Positions 12,301 through 24,000 of a stretch of DNA of 64,000 bases are shown here, in pieces. How positions within the stretch are numbered: the first letter of the stretch is position 1; each line of letters starts with the position of its first letter. The notes under the pieces were generated by a model. The model was not told the DNA's origin. It was given only the letters and a program-made list of their open reading frames with translations, and did no database searches. The stretch comes from Balanoglossus misakiensis (lineage: Eukaryota > Hemichordata), in the NCBI GenBank assembly GCA_040954595.2, contig CM082595.2, positions 7,502,001 through 7,566,000 of the forward strand, in the 5' to 3' direction. Made by a program: the position numbers and the translations under genes.

Positions 12301-15300
12301 TAATTGAACGTTGTAGCCGGGCACCTTTTCTGCACTCTAGAATTATTAGACTAAACTGCGTTATTTCGTCTTTGGTGGGCCATTTTGTTGACATCAGATG
12401 TAACTCATCCATGCAAGAATAATCCGGCAGGCATGGCTGCTTTTGTTTCACGCTCCTGGCTGCAGCAAAAATCAAGTTTTCTTTATGCAGATCTGTCACA
12501 AAGAGAGAGAGGGAGAGAGAGACAGACAGACAGACAGAGACAGGGAGAGAAAGAGAGAGACAGACAGAGAAAAAGAGTGAGCGAGTGAGTGTTATGCATC
12601 AGATCGACTTGAATTTTGCAGGATTCGAACACAGACCTACTGTTTCAATCCCTGGCATGTACGCACACAAAACCACTACGCAAAGTTCTCATATAATTAA
12701 TTTAAAGCCCACGAAGATAACGTTCCGCTACGTAATTAGTACAATGGCATTTCCATGCCCGGTGTCACTACAGTGACCTACCGGTCCTGAATTCATCCAA
12801 ACTTGGTACAAATAATGTAATCGAACAAACAATGTTCACGTAAAGTGTTTGCCTATGATTGTTTTGAATGTGCCGACAGAGTTCCAAGTGCTAAGGTGAC
12901 ACTGCAGTTTCAGGGCGACTTTGGTCAAATTTCACGCTTTGTGGCAGGTTACTAAGTCTCATGTTGACATTTTTCGTTGAAAACATATCTTGGTGATGGA
13001 CCGAGTATCTAAACCCTCTCTTTTAAAGTAATGCTGGCATATCTAAGTGACGTTATGTTATGCAAATCGGTACAATATTGGGTACATTTGGAAATTATTT
13101 CTCAGACTTCAAACAAAGTTAACTTGGCACAGAAGGTCAGAATCATCTCCACAATTTGTAAACTTAATTCCAAATATTTTGTGTCGGGATAGAGTAAACA
13201 CAGTAATAGTAAACGACAATTGGATTTGGCTGAGAGCGATTTCCATCAATTTCGTTATGATCCCTATTTTTCGTCCATGTGTGGTTTTGAAAGTCTTATT
13301 GCATGGACTTCATGTGTTATTCTGCCTCTGCTTCATTCCTGAATAATAACACGTGCCTTACCTTTGAAGTATTGTATCCCTCTGTTTAACTGCGACTGGT
13401 CGACATGGACATCTATCTCAAATACCAAGCCATCATCTTTGACGAGCATTTTCACACTCGGAGATATCAGTATGTTAGTTAACATGCGTTGTATAGTACG
13501 TTCCCTCAGCCCTTTCATGACATTCAGTATACCACAGATGTCAAACGCCTGTACAGTCAGCACAACAGAAGAAAGTTTGATGCCGTTCAATTGTACTTGA
13601 TATCGCTTGAAAGCCTCGTCCATTAACTTATATTTCTCAGCATCACTTCTGCTTTCTATCTCCGCAATTTCCTGGTCAAATATCTTCTTTGCAGCCTTTG
13701 CCTGTGCATCGTACCGTTTCTCCTTCAGTCTGTCTTCGGTTGACGTCGTCACTTTGCTTAGCAGTGATTTCATGTTCTTCCACACCCACACAAGGATTAA
13801 TTTAAACCCTGAAGTTTAAAGAAAAATGCAGCATTTGTATTAATTATGAAACATTCAAATGCCATTTTCATGAAAATGTAAAAACTGCAGTTAATATAGT
13901 TGCATATAAATTGAGAAATTCCATTTGTGGTTTATCCTATCCTCATACAATCTGTAGCGCAGATGAAAATAGTCAAACCAAGCTTCTTTGACATGTAGAA
14001 CGAGAGCACTAGTATCCCTTTTGTCGAACTTAAAGTTCCCGTGTTTTATTTCAGATGTTGCTTTCGAATTTCTTTCACATAAAGAAAGAAGCAAAGTACC
14101 ATAAAACTAAATATTGTCGTGGAAGGCTTGTTTCTGATACAATATCAAAGCTTAGAAAGCAACATCCACTATATAAAGCAAAGTCTAAAATAAATGCTTT
14201 AAATCCAAAATAATATCGAGCTCCCATATCAGCAGCCCGTTGATAATATTTGGTCTTGGTGAGATAATAGTAAAGCATACGGGTACCTTTGTCATAACAT
14301 TAATTAGTCCAATGTAAAAGATTCCTTGTTAATGTAAATGAATGGTTTTATGCTTAAAACGCGTTGGTGTTTACAAAATTTTAGGACGCAGACACGTTCG
14401 ATGATCTTCAAGTTGTATCGAAAGCAAATCACCGCAAATAAGCGGCTATATATATAAATTAACCTCCCCCATTCATGTTTAAAATTCCTGTAGAAATTAG
14501 TCATTGTTTTTTATGAAAAAAATACGTAAAGGACAAAGAGAAATTCATATAAAGCCACAGCAAATCAAACTGTTTTGAGGACAATTGTGATTTGAGTATT
14601 TATACGTGATAGGCTACGTCAGAGATTATGTAGTCCCAAAAAATGGCGGAGTGGGTGAAAGGTGGCAGACAAAAACCAGTCAATAGAAATGCTGCACATT
14701 TGATACAGCCTCGTTCCAGCAGTAAGTCATGTACCAGCATGAAATACTGAAATCTATTGTACAGGCAAATTGTGTTGTTGCTTTGCTTGGTGGATTATGA
14801 CATGATTTATGGCAAACGTGGTGGACGAAAATAGCCGATATCGTTTTATTCAGTGCTGGCCAGTCAGGAAAGACGTACTGAAAACCTATCAGCGACGTAA
14901 TCTGATCGATGATTGGCTAATCACGAAATTAATATTATGGTATAGCGTCGCCAATCTTGGAAATGGCTCGACTATACCACTATAAGTGGCTTCTTTTTTG
15001 CCGCTCAATGACCGATCAAAGCTGGATAATTACCAAACGAGGCCTTGTTTCCTTCCAGTGGTTCAACCACACTAACGCTGTGTCTTCGCTTATTTATCTT
15101 CATTCCTGTAAAGATAAATTAAAGACAACAACATTTAGCAAATGACAGTAAAAGTTACATAAACGAGAAAAAATGTAGGGCCTATCAAAACATGTCTACG
15201 TTGGTAATACCTTCTTGATGTGTTTGAAAACGTTCCACTTCTTCCTTTAACGGTCTGCGCTTTATATGCGACATGAGGTCGACCAAAAGTGTAACATTCT

Positions 15301-15496
15301 TTTTGGATATGATCCCACGCCTTTGTAGATACAGGAACATTTCCATGGCAGAGTCCATTTCCTCCGCATGTTTGACATCAATCTGATGACCAACAAGGAG
15401 ACGTTTGATTCTCGCCACTTCCTCCTTGTCGAGCTGATTGTCCAACGTATCGAAGAGCAGTCTTAGTGGATCAATTTTGGTCGAATCAGTTTCCAT
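9393..15496 (-). CDS. DED / TRADD-N-like / double B-box / filamin / NHL-repeat protein (4 coding exons)
   Basis: Exons in transcript order: 15496-15211, 13808-13362, 12492-12113, 11354-9393. Border phases (1, 1, 0) match, giving 1024 residues. The ATG at 15496 has A at -3 and G at +4, and an acceptor (pyrimidine run, AACAG) 13 bases upstream implies a noncoding 5' exon. Domains: DED about 8-85; hydrophobic stretch FKLILVWVW 97-105; TRADD-N-like alpha/beta region about 155-244; coiled coil about 300-365; basic PQKKRK 375-380; B-box 1 about 389-420; B-box 2 449-483 (CSFH...CDSC...CPEC...H); coiled coil 484-623; filamin/Ig repeat 649-747; NHL repeats 749-1024. No RING precedes the B-boxes, so ligase activity is doubtful. 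B-box, filamin and NHL are typical of TRIM2/3/71-like proteins; the DED and TRADD-N-like region suggest death-fold signalling. Chief alternative: two genes, a DED gene and a TRIM-like gene; the exact phase matches argue for one. Confidence 0.82.
12503..12575. repeat. GA-rich microsatellite in intron 2 of the DED/NHL gene
   Basis: GAGA and GACAGACA tract. Read on the minus strand it supplies the long pyrimidine tract just before the acceptor of the exon starting at 12492. Confidence 0.8.
12600..12690 (-). repeat. Possible tRNA-derived SINE head or tRNA pseudogene
   Basis: On the minus strand a GTAGTGGTT box-A-like word lies about 45 bases before GTGTTCGAATCCTGC, a near-canonical pol III box B. 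The T-arm stem is mismatched and no good acceptor stem forms, so this is not a functional tRNA. It sits in an intron beside the GA-rich tract. Confidence 0.3.
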
Positions 15497-16629
15497 GATT
15501 ACAACGATACTGTTAGGAAAAAAAATCAAGGGTGCGTTTGGCCGAGGCGACGTGGAACGCGGTCCAGTATGCCCGGCTGTTTTCGAGGTGGGTGTGGCAT
15601 AGATAAGCTTTGTAGACGCAGCAGGTCACGTCCAGCTCATGGGCTAGTGTTTACAGGTGATATTTGGTACGGGCCAAAGTGTGAAAAAATTGTGATATGA
15701 CCCAGCCAGCATGCCACCTGGACATCTGCCCAGGACAGAACTACCAGAAGCCCAGACCAACGTTATTACGACTCTGAAAATACCGCCTTGTGATTTCTTT
15801 TATGGTAAATGACTCCATGTCATGACCTATATCGCTGCGGTTGAATGTTTACCTAGGTGTACTCCACTATGTCTAACAAACTAAGAGAAAATAAATCTAA
15901 TATATTGGCCTGCTCCTTCACTTATCTTTATGGTAAATCAATGCAAGCATGCAGACACAAGTACGTGTTGGTTTATGGCTTAATTTAATGTCAGACATGT
16001 CTTAACACATACATGCATAGCTGAACTGCCAGCCTGCCGTTTGACAACAGTGGAACTTGTATTAGACTACATTGTAGAGAAGTATGTTCAAATGGGTCAC
16101 AATTTGTAACGGGGGGTGTGTGGCATTGTTTGACAGTGAGATAATTCAGTATGGTCCTAGAGTTGAACGGAAGTATCATTCATATCTAATAGTGTACGTG
16201 CGATGTTGGGGATATTGACAAAATGTATATTTGTAGTGTCCTCATGGCGGTATGCTGAATTCATTAACTCTATAAAGATGCAAGGTTACTGATCGGCTGT
16301 ATGTAGCCCTCAGCGTTACATCTCCAGAAATAGGTGTCATAGTGCGAACCGAGTAAACATGAAGTCCAGCAGGGCGGTACAATAGTCGGGGGGAGTCGAT
16401 GCGTTCTCAAAGCGCCACCAATGTCTATTCCAAAGTATGCGGTATGCAGTAGAGTATGCTTTGAAAATCTAATAATGTGGTCAGAAACCGCACGACACTG
16501 AAATGTCCAATTACTCCACGGGAAATCACTCTTGACCCAGTAGTGGAAAAACCGACCGTGTGTGCAACTTGAGAATTTCACAGCTGAAATCAAGTTCACC
16601 AACGTCATTCATAGAAGGATACGAGAGAG

Positions 16630-16818
16630 ATGGGGCTGGAATTTCACTTCGCTTTTGTCACCGTTATCCTGCTGTTTCTCGTCCTTTTAGGTGAGTACAT
16701 CAGAGTTTCGTTGGGCATATTAGGAGAGTAAAATATTTGGCGAGAAGCATAAATTTCATACAATATTTCATAATTATTTCCGTGCACATTTACAGGATTG
16801 GTGTTTTCCCGTCTGCGG
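16630..16818 (+). CDS. Putative orphan first exons encoding a hydrophobic N-terminus
   Basis: ATG at 16630 opens MGLEFHFAFVTVILLFLVLL and ends at a consensus donor (G/GTGAGT, 16690/16691). A candidate 23-nt exon 16796-16818, after a TTTACAG acceptor and before GTATGC, continues in phase as GLVFSRLR. The peptide would be a signal peptide or signal anchor. No convincing downstream exon was found before SLC7A begins, so this may be chance. Confidence 0.22.
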
Positions 16819-17225
16819 GTATGCATCCCATAACACACAGTCGATTTTCAAGTCAAACTATACAATGCGTTACTACTTTTTATCACATTTCCAATTTTCT
16901 TTGAAACAACATTTACATGTACGTTGGCAGGGTCTCTCAATGCTGATGGTGTGTTTAATGGAAAAGCCGGAGTCTATCTGGAGTTTCCTGCGCTATGAAC
17001 AACTTGTAAATGGGTTATTTGATTTCTCATTATTCATCCGCTGAAAGATGACTAAACATGGCATTCGCCGCAGCTATGCGAATGACTAAATGTCTTAATG
17101 CTATGAACCAATATCTGAATGAACATCTTGATAACAACTTATGCAGATATGTCTGACAGTTTGCGACAGTACTTTGCGGAAACCAGCAAACGCAACACGT
17201 CACGAGGAATCACCCACAGCATTGG

Positions 17226-17233
17226 TGACGTCA
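17226..17233. promoter_or_regulatory. CRE-like palindrome upstream of SLC7A
   Basis: TGACGTCA, the full CREB/ATF site, 827 bases before the SLC7A start codon. A CACGTG E-box lies nearer at 17892. Both are motif matches only. Confidence 0.3.
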
Positions 17234-18059
17234 GAGGGTCTGGTGGAGCTCGTAACACCTCAGGTCGTTACGGAGACGCCATGTTTGCAGCACGCCCTCT
17301 TGAACGACACTTACATTGTACACATGTGAGATAATGCACAAGCCGCAGGCGAGTGCATATATGAAGTTGATCGTGACTGTTTCCTCATAATAGCAGTTAA
17401 ATGAAATGGACCCAGAACAAGCATGTTATCACTCTCCAGAAATACTCACGCACTTCAAATATGGTATGGAGACAATCACACATAATTTTCTTGACACATT
17501 GCCAAACGAATGTTATTTTGAAGTGACATATTTTCCCTGTACATTCATACTCTATTTAATAATGGCTTGCATAAATTTAAACAAGTTCTTATTCAATCAC
17601 AACGACCATGTTGCACTTATATAATTATAATTACAACGCATAATGTACTATGTAGCGAAGACTGAGCGAGATTTCTCGAGATTAAATGGACAAACGTGAG
17701 TCGTGAATGCGTGTAGACAATGTGGGTCACCATAATAATTAGCAGTCAGTCTGCGCAAACATCGCTAGTATGCGTGTGGTTGTCGTCGTGCTCAAAGCGA
17801 AACTGCCTGATTGCGTTCAAATACACCAGCCATTTCTGTTCGGTGATTAGTAACCTTGGGGATTTCTCCTCGGCGGAGTGTCGACACCACGTCACGTGCA
17901 CTGGAGCTTGGCGTCTATTTGATATCAGCTGACACTTGAATCTAGAGCTCAGCTCAGATACTATATTCCCTTCCTCCCTTATATTGGAAACAGCGCTGCT
18001 CGAAAGCCCAGCTTTCCAAAACAACGCTTCGTCATCATCTACACTGTGAAACGACGAAA

Positions 18060-21000
18060 ATGGTGACCGAGTGGTTGAAGCAATTTGGCCGCACCAAAAA
18101 CCTGGATACAGACAAGCTGAAAACAACCGACTTGTCTCGCTGTCTAGGCGTCTTCGATTTAGCATCACTCGGAATCGGTAGCACATTGGGAGCGGGTATC
18201 TACGTGTTGGCAGGGCAGGTTGCTCGCGATCAAGCCGGTCCAGCCGTTATCATATCATTCCTTATTGCGGCATTCGCTTCGTTCCTATCAGGTAGGTAAA
18301 TGGAATTAAATGTGGTCGTCAGAAATAAGGGTCACGTACAACCATCCGTTTTTTTTCTGCAAATATAATGCACTAATGACCGTACACTGCCATGAAGACG
18401 GCGAGTATTGAATTCGCCTATCTCAAGCCCCAAATCGCTTTTACTCCCTGCTCGTGCATTACCGCACAGGTAATATCATGCGCTTATAGGCCTAGACGGA
18501 CTTGGTACTTTTCGACGTATTATCACATTTGATGTGTATCTGGTGTGACACATTTTCTAGGTAGCGCCACTGTGAGCGTATTTTCACAAAAGGGATGATA
18601 ATGAATTAAACCCTGGCCTTCTTTTGAATAAGCACGCACGCACGCGGAGGTTTCTCAAATCGCTCATATAACAACCAATGTCTGCCTGCCAGTTCATTAA
18701 CATGTAAATGGAATATGCGATAATGGAAAGGTCACACCCTCAAGGCAGAAGCGTGTATCGAGATGTATATATATATATTGCTAAATATCACATTTACATA
18801 ATGCATTACTTTTCTCTTGCCTACGCGTAACCATAGAATAATGTAATTATCCGCGCATAATTTGCACAGACGTTTTGTTAGCACTACCTAGAAATGTTGT
18901 TGTTCCTTTCACCAAATATAGCCATGAAAACGAAAAGTCAGTTTCTTTGTGGTAAATATTTAATTACATGTAAAGGCTAGATCGGATTACAGAGAAGAAA
19001 TATTCCTCGAACCATCAGAAATCTACCGTCTCTTGCAAGTCTGGTATTGTGTCAAATAGCTTAATTTTTACACGCGCAGGAAGTAGATTAAAATAAGATT
19101 AGCTCACTGGATTAGGCGACATATTGCATGATAAATTGCTTTTATAAAGGAGCATGATTTCAGATGGAAAGCATTTTGATAGAATTATCTGATTACTCAC
19201 ACTGTAATGTGGCCAATTTATAAACAGTAGCGGACCATGCATTATATATGACCTATCAATGATACACACATCACCGTTTTAATGTATTCGGTAATCCAAT
19301 CGAAAAGAAAAGAAAAGAAATGTCTCTGTCTGAGGTTGTATATATAATTTGCTTTCGTCTTGGTAGTGTTTTATTAAGTCGATAACCTAAATTAAGTCCA
19401 ATAATTATTCTTCGTGATTAGTATGCTTTCAAATTAGTTTGGTGTTCTGTTCAACTCAGTGATATTATGAAATGTTGTTCAGTAAATAGTTTCTGGGTTA
19501 TTTCAACACAATTTGTGAATCTCACCACTCTATATATTTTGACATACGTCATGTAAATAAATATGTGCACCCACCTCTAGGCATTTGTGTTTCCATTTTG
19601 AACACGTATGTCTCAAGTGTCAAGAGATTTTCACAGAATCCCTACATATGGATAATGGTATTATATGGGATCTAATTTGATTAATTCTATTCTGCCAGGT
19701 CAATTTTCCTCCAGGGTTACATTCTCAAGGTTTGACTGGTTTGCGTATATAAAATCGCATTTGGGCGTATTAAATGAAATAAAACCAAACCTGTCTCTTC
19801 AAAAGACGAATATATGGATGTTACGCTGTTATGCTTACGCTTGTATTTCAACTAACAGATAAATCATCATTTTTAGAGTTCCAGTATTTGCATTTTACCA
19901 TAATTTTCACGATTTTGCTAATCAGATAAACTGATCATGAAGTAGCTCATATAAACGTCACGCGGACTGTACATGTAAGTAGAGCGGTACTTAGCCCCTG
20001 GCGTTGACAGCAGTCGCTTTCAAGTCTACTAAAATGGCGGCCATTGACGCCTGTGTATTGATGGCTTCGGATTGCCGATACGTCTTGTTCATGGTTAAGT
20101 ACTAGTATGGCAGTGCGCAGAGTCGTAAATGTTCTTTGTAACTAATTAACAAGCTTATTTCATCATCAGTGAATATCATCGTGACGAAATAAATTTTATA
20201 CGATTTATGGGAATATAACGTAGAACAGATAACAATATTTGAGTTCGACAGATGCGGACAACAACCAGTAGACCTGCAGTAATGGGCTATACGAAGGCCG
20301 ATAATCATAGCATGAATTGCAAAGCACACCAAAGTTATATTTATAGAAAGCATTTATACATTTCGCTAAAAATGAAATAGAAAATGTTAACTATGAAATA
20401 AATGACTCAGCCCTTTAATTACATCGCGACCTCAAGGGCTAAGCCCTGTAGTAATTTTACGGGTTGCTGTTCATGTCTGAATCTGTCTGTGAGGACATGA
20501 CCGTACACACCAAATTGCTGCGGGGATATAACTGCATATATTTCCCACACCCCAGTTACAGAAGTATACAATGAATGTCAACATCGGGGGATGTGAACAT
20601 CTCTGTCATAGGTGGCTATTCACACCCATATCATGGATTATAATATACCTCATGCTAATACTGTGTCGTGATTCGCCAGAATCCGTCACGTGATAGGAAA
20701 ATAGAATCGACTACGAATACCTAGGGGAATACATGTAGCATGTGATTCTGGTAACTCGCAGCCCCTCGGGGGTAATAAACGGCTGCTATGGCCCTCATGG
20801 CCAAGCAATAGGTGTTCAGTATGATCAGCTGTTGTGGAAATGCCCACAACCATGCGCCAGATATGTGTTGAACACCTCTGTAACGCATATATCAAGAATA
20901 CTTCCCTGTCACAGATACGTGACTAACACAGCTGGTACAGATGCGTGCCTGCTAGTTTTGTTTACCATAGGCTGCCGGCTGCAAAACAGTACAATGCTGA

Positions 21001-24000
21001 ATACCTTCTGTGTATTCTTTCAACAAATAAATATCTCACGACCCAAATTGTCTGTCTCAAAGTGATTGTTCATTTTTCAGTCAGCGCAGTGCAGTTGACT
21101 GGAATTACTTGTGACTTTTAATTAAGAAGATTAACAGAGAAATACTACAGTAATTAATTACTCGTAAATCTTTACACACGCTGCACTTTTTTCCAATTAT
21201 CTTCACACAACCAAACGTCAGAAGCGTAATTACATTTCACTGTAAATGATAAATTGTTTCTTCAGTTTTAATCCTTAGGCTTTTATACTGTTTGTGCAGT
21301 TTGCAAGTTTATTGTACATCATTCTTAGAATTGTATCATTGATACGCTAAAACACGCATGCAACTTATATTTTAATTTGCCATAATCTCTTGGGTAAAGC
21401 TCGACTAATTGAAGGATCTCGCCACCACCAACGCTTGTCGATATGAGAGTGCAAGTGAAGTCATTGGTTGTGCCTGATATACATGCTTCTTTGTAAATTA
21501 ATCCATAGAATTCCAAGTGCACACACGCGTGCGCGCGCGCCAGAAAATCCAATACATTTGCATTCATGAACTAATGTTATAGGTTTCAGTTTTGTTTGTG
21601 CACTCACACGCATAGGGACAGACTTTATAATGGCGTGTATAAATGGGAGTTGTTTTTTCAATCGATTCGGCACCAGGAAACGTTTATACTTCCGTTCTAC
21701 TGGCCGTTTATCTGCCTGGATAATCAAAGAGAATATGGATTCCCTCATGTATCACCGAGAGTTCCAAAGAAGCTGAACAGAACATATTGATTGCTTCAGG
21801 CTGGTTCACTGTCATTCAACATATCTGCCGTAATGTTCAGTATAGATTAGGTATATGTGACCAAATAGTCAATTTCATGACAGCCTATTAGATGTGTTTT
21901 TTTTTATTACAAATTTGCGTCTGTGTGTGCCAGTGGGTGTAATTTCCGCTGCACCATTTCTTAAGAGTTACTGCCGTATTACATTTATGTTGTTTGCCTA
22001 AGGATATACACTGCTTGTGAAGAAATTGGATCGTCTGTCATCTCGATAAACATTTGCAAGATTTATCCACACTGCGTTTGCGTTTCTGTACGCGTAGTTT
22101 CAAAGTAAAATGATCCAGTTCAGAAAGAAGCCTTTACAATGACGTCTAAGCAGAGAATATGGGTTATAAGCATTGCAACGGTTAACAGCCTTTGTCCATG
22201 CAGTTGTGTACTGATGTATGTAAATGTGTAAAATAGCAAATGGACTGGTACGTTGTAACGAAATGATCAGAACATTTCTTGAACATAATATAATTACTCG
22301 ACGACTTAACACTATCTGTGTGATGTGATCGAAAGGCAGGGTTAAAAGAATAATACCTGCATAACCAATACATTGTGTACTAAATCCAACCACTGTAAAA
22401 CGCTACTTCATTTCCACGCAGTTTGCCTCCCACTATCTATAACCAACTGTTCAGTAATATTACGATTATTTATACACACGATCCTCATACCTGCATATAT
22501 GTGTTTTGCTTTACATTGTAAATAGGGAATGTGTTTGAAAAAGCCAATTTGAAATAACTACTTCTACAGCTGCTGCTGATGTTCTAAATGCCCCATATCG
22601 GTTGTACACTCAGATCAATTCAGCATTGTTTGTCAAAAATGTATCGAAATATATCATTAAATACTAAAGTGTTAAATATGATGTAAGCACATGAGCATTA
22701 TTGATTGAAAAATATGGCGTGTTTCTTATTACAGTCCAAAGTATGTCAGAACATTGTTTTCTAAAATAATTCATCATATTTGGTGAATTAATCCCTGTCT
22801 TGTAGTGCTAATTACAGAAGTCTGTTATATATGCAAATGAGAAGTTAATTGACATGAAGCTGCTTATTAACGCATAGAACATTTAAATGTCTTTGACGCT
22901 ATACCTGTAACAAGTATGGTCGTATTCGGTGTTGCAGTTAAATAAAATTAGTGTCACTGCTGAATTTGCTCAGACACAAAATAGATACGCCATTATATGT
23001 TATTACTGAGTCCGGTACATTTATATTTAAAATATCTGATTCCTAAATCATTAATTATAGATCAGCATGACATTAATTATGCAAGCCAGGTGTTTAAATT
23101 TCAAAACTGAACCTGTACGAGGGAGCGAATCTTGTTAAAACCGACCACTCCTCGTAAGAATTTTCACCACCAGGCAGGCAGGTGCACAGGGAGAGAGAGA
23201 GAGATGGGGGGAAGGGTGAGAGAGAGAGAGCGGGAGAGAGAGAGGGGGGGAGGGGGGAAGGCAGGAGTGAGGGAGGGAGAGAGAGAGAGAGAGGGACAGA
23301 CAGAGAGGAAAACAGGCAGGCAAACAAGCGAACGACCATGCTATTTTTAGACGTTCCAGTCACAATGAGAACACGTCGAAAGGTGGTAACACTGCCAGAC
23401 AACGTCCTCTCACCGTTTTCTCCGTTGTCAACTTCTCAGTAATCTCTACCTGAACTCGTTTCCATGGGAACGGGTCGTACGTCGACTTACGCCATTAAGC
23501 CGGAGCGGAATTACCTTCAATGGTTGCCATGGTTACGAAATCCTAATGCGTTCGCAACAAATGGAGATTTTTCGCAAAAGCATTTAAGAATCGTGATATC
23601 GACGGAAGGAAATTATTAAATAAGGTTACATAATTCTCTAAATATACAGTTGGGAATCTCCATAGGCCTGATTTATCTTCTGTTGTCTTGTCATATTTTT
23701 GGATAGGATTATTGCTAGGCTTCGTGGTCGGTTCATTTTTATTCCTCAATGTGAAACGGGTCAATGCATTTTATTCAGACATGATATCTTATCCCGGATA
23801 CTTCGTCTTTATTCTTATTTTTGTAGATTTCTCACAAAAAAAACACATTCTATGTCTACACAGAGAGTGTTGATGAGACCGAATAAAATTTCATATGTAG
23901 ATGTCAATTTTATGTTGTCACAAATGCCAGTCAGAAACGTTTAATTGTGCAATTATCCGATATCAGTCTCGTATCATTGAATTTTCCAAAATACCGAGTG

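Larger units (their letters stand above)
15510..18059. other. Head-to-head upstream region of the DED/NHL gene and SLC7A
   Basis: About 2.5 kb between two divergently read genes; it must contain the first SLC7A promoter and probably the noncoding 5' exon of the minus-strand gene. Visible items are a palindromic TGACGTCA at 17226-17233, a CACGTG at 17892-17897 within CACGTCACGTG, and a possible signal-peptide exon at 16630. ORFs here lack family features. Confidence 0.45.

Noticed and set aside
12600-12690. Functional tRNA gene
   Set aside because: A box-B-like word is present but the acceptor and T stems do not pair.
23094-23442. Ser/Leu/Pro- and Arg/Glu-rich ORFs
   Set aside because: Low-complexity translation of a GA-rich tract in the SLC7A intron.
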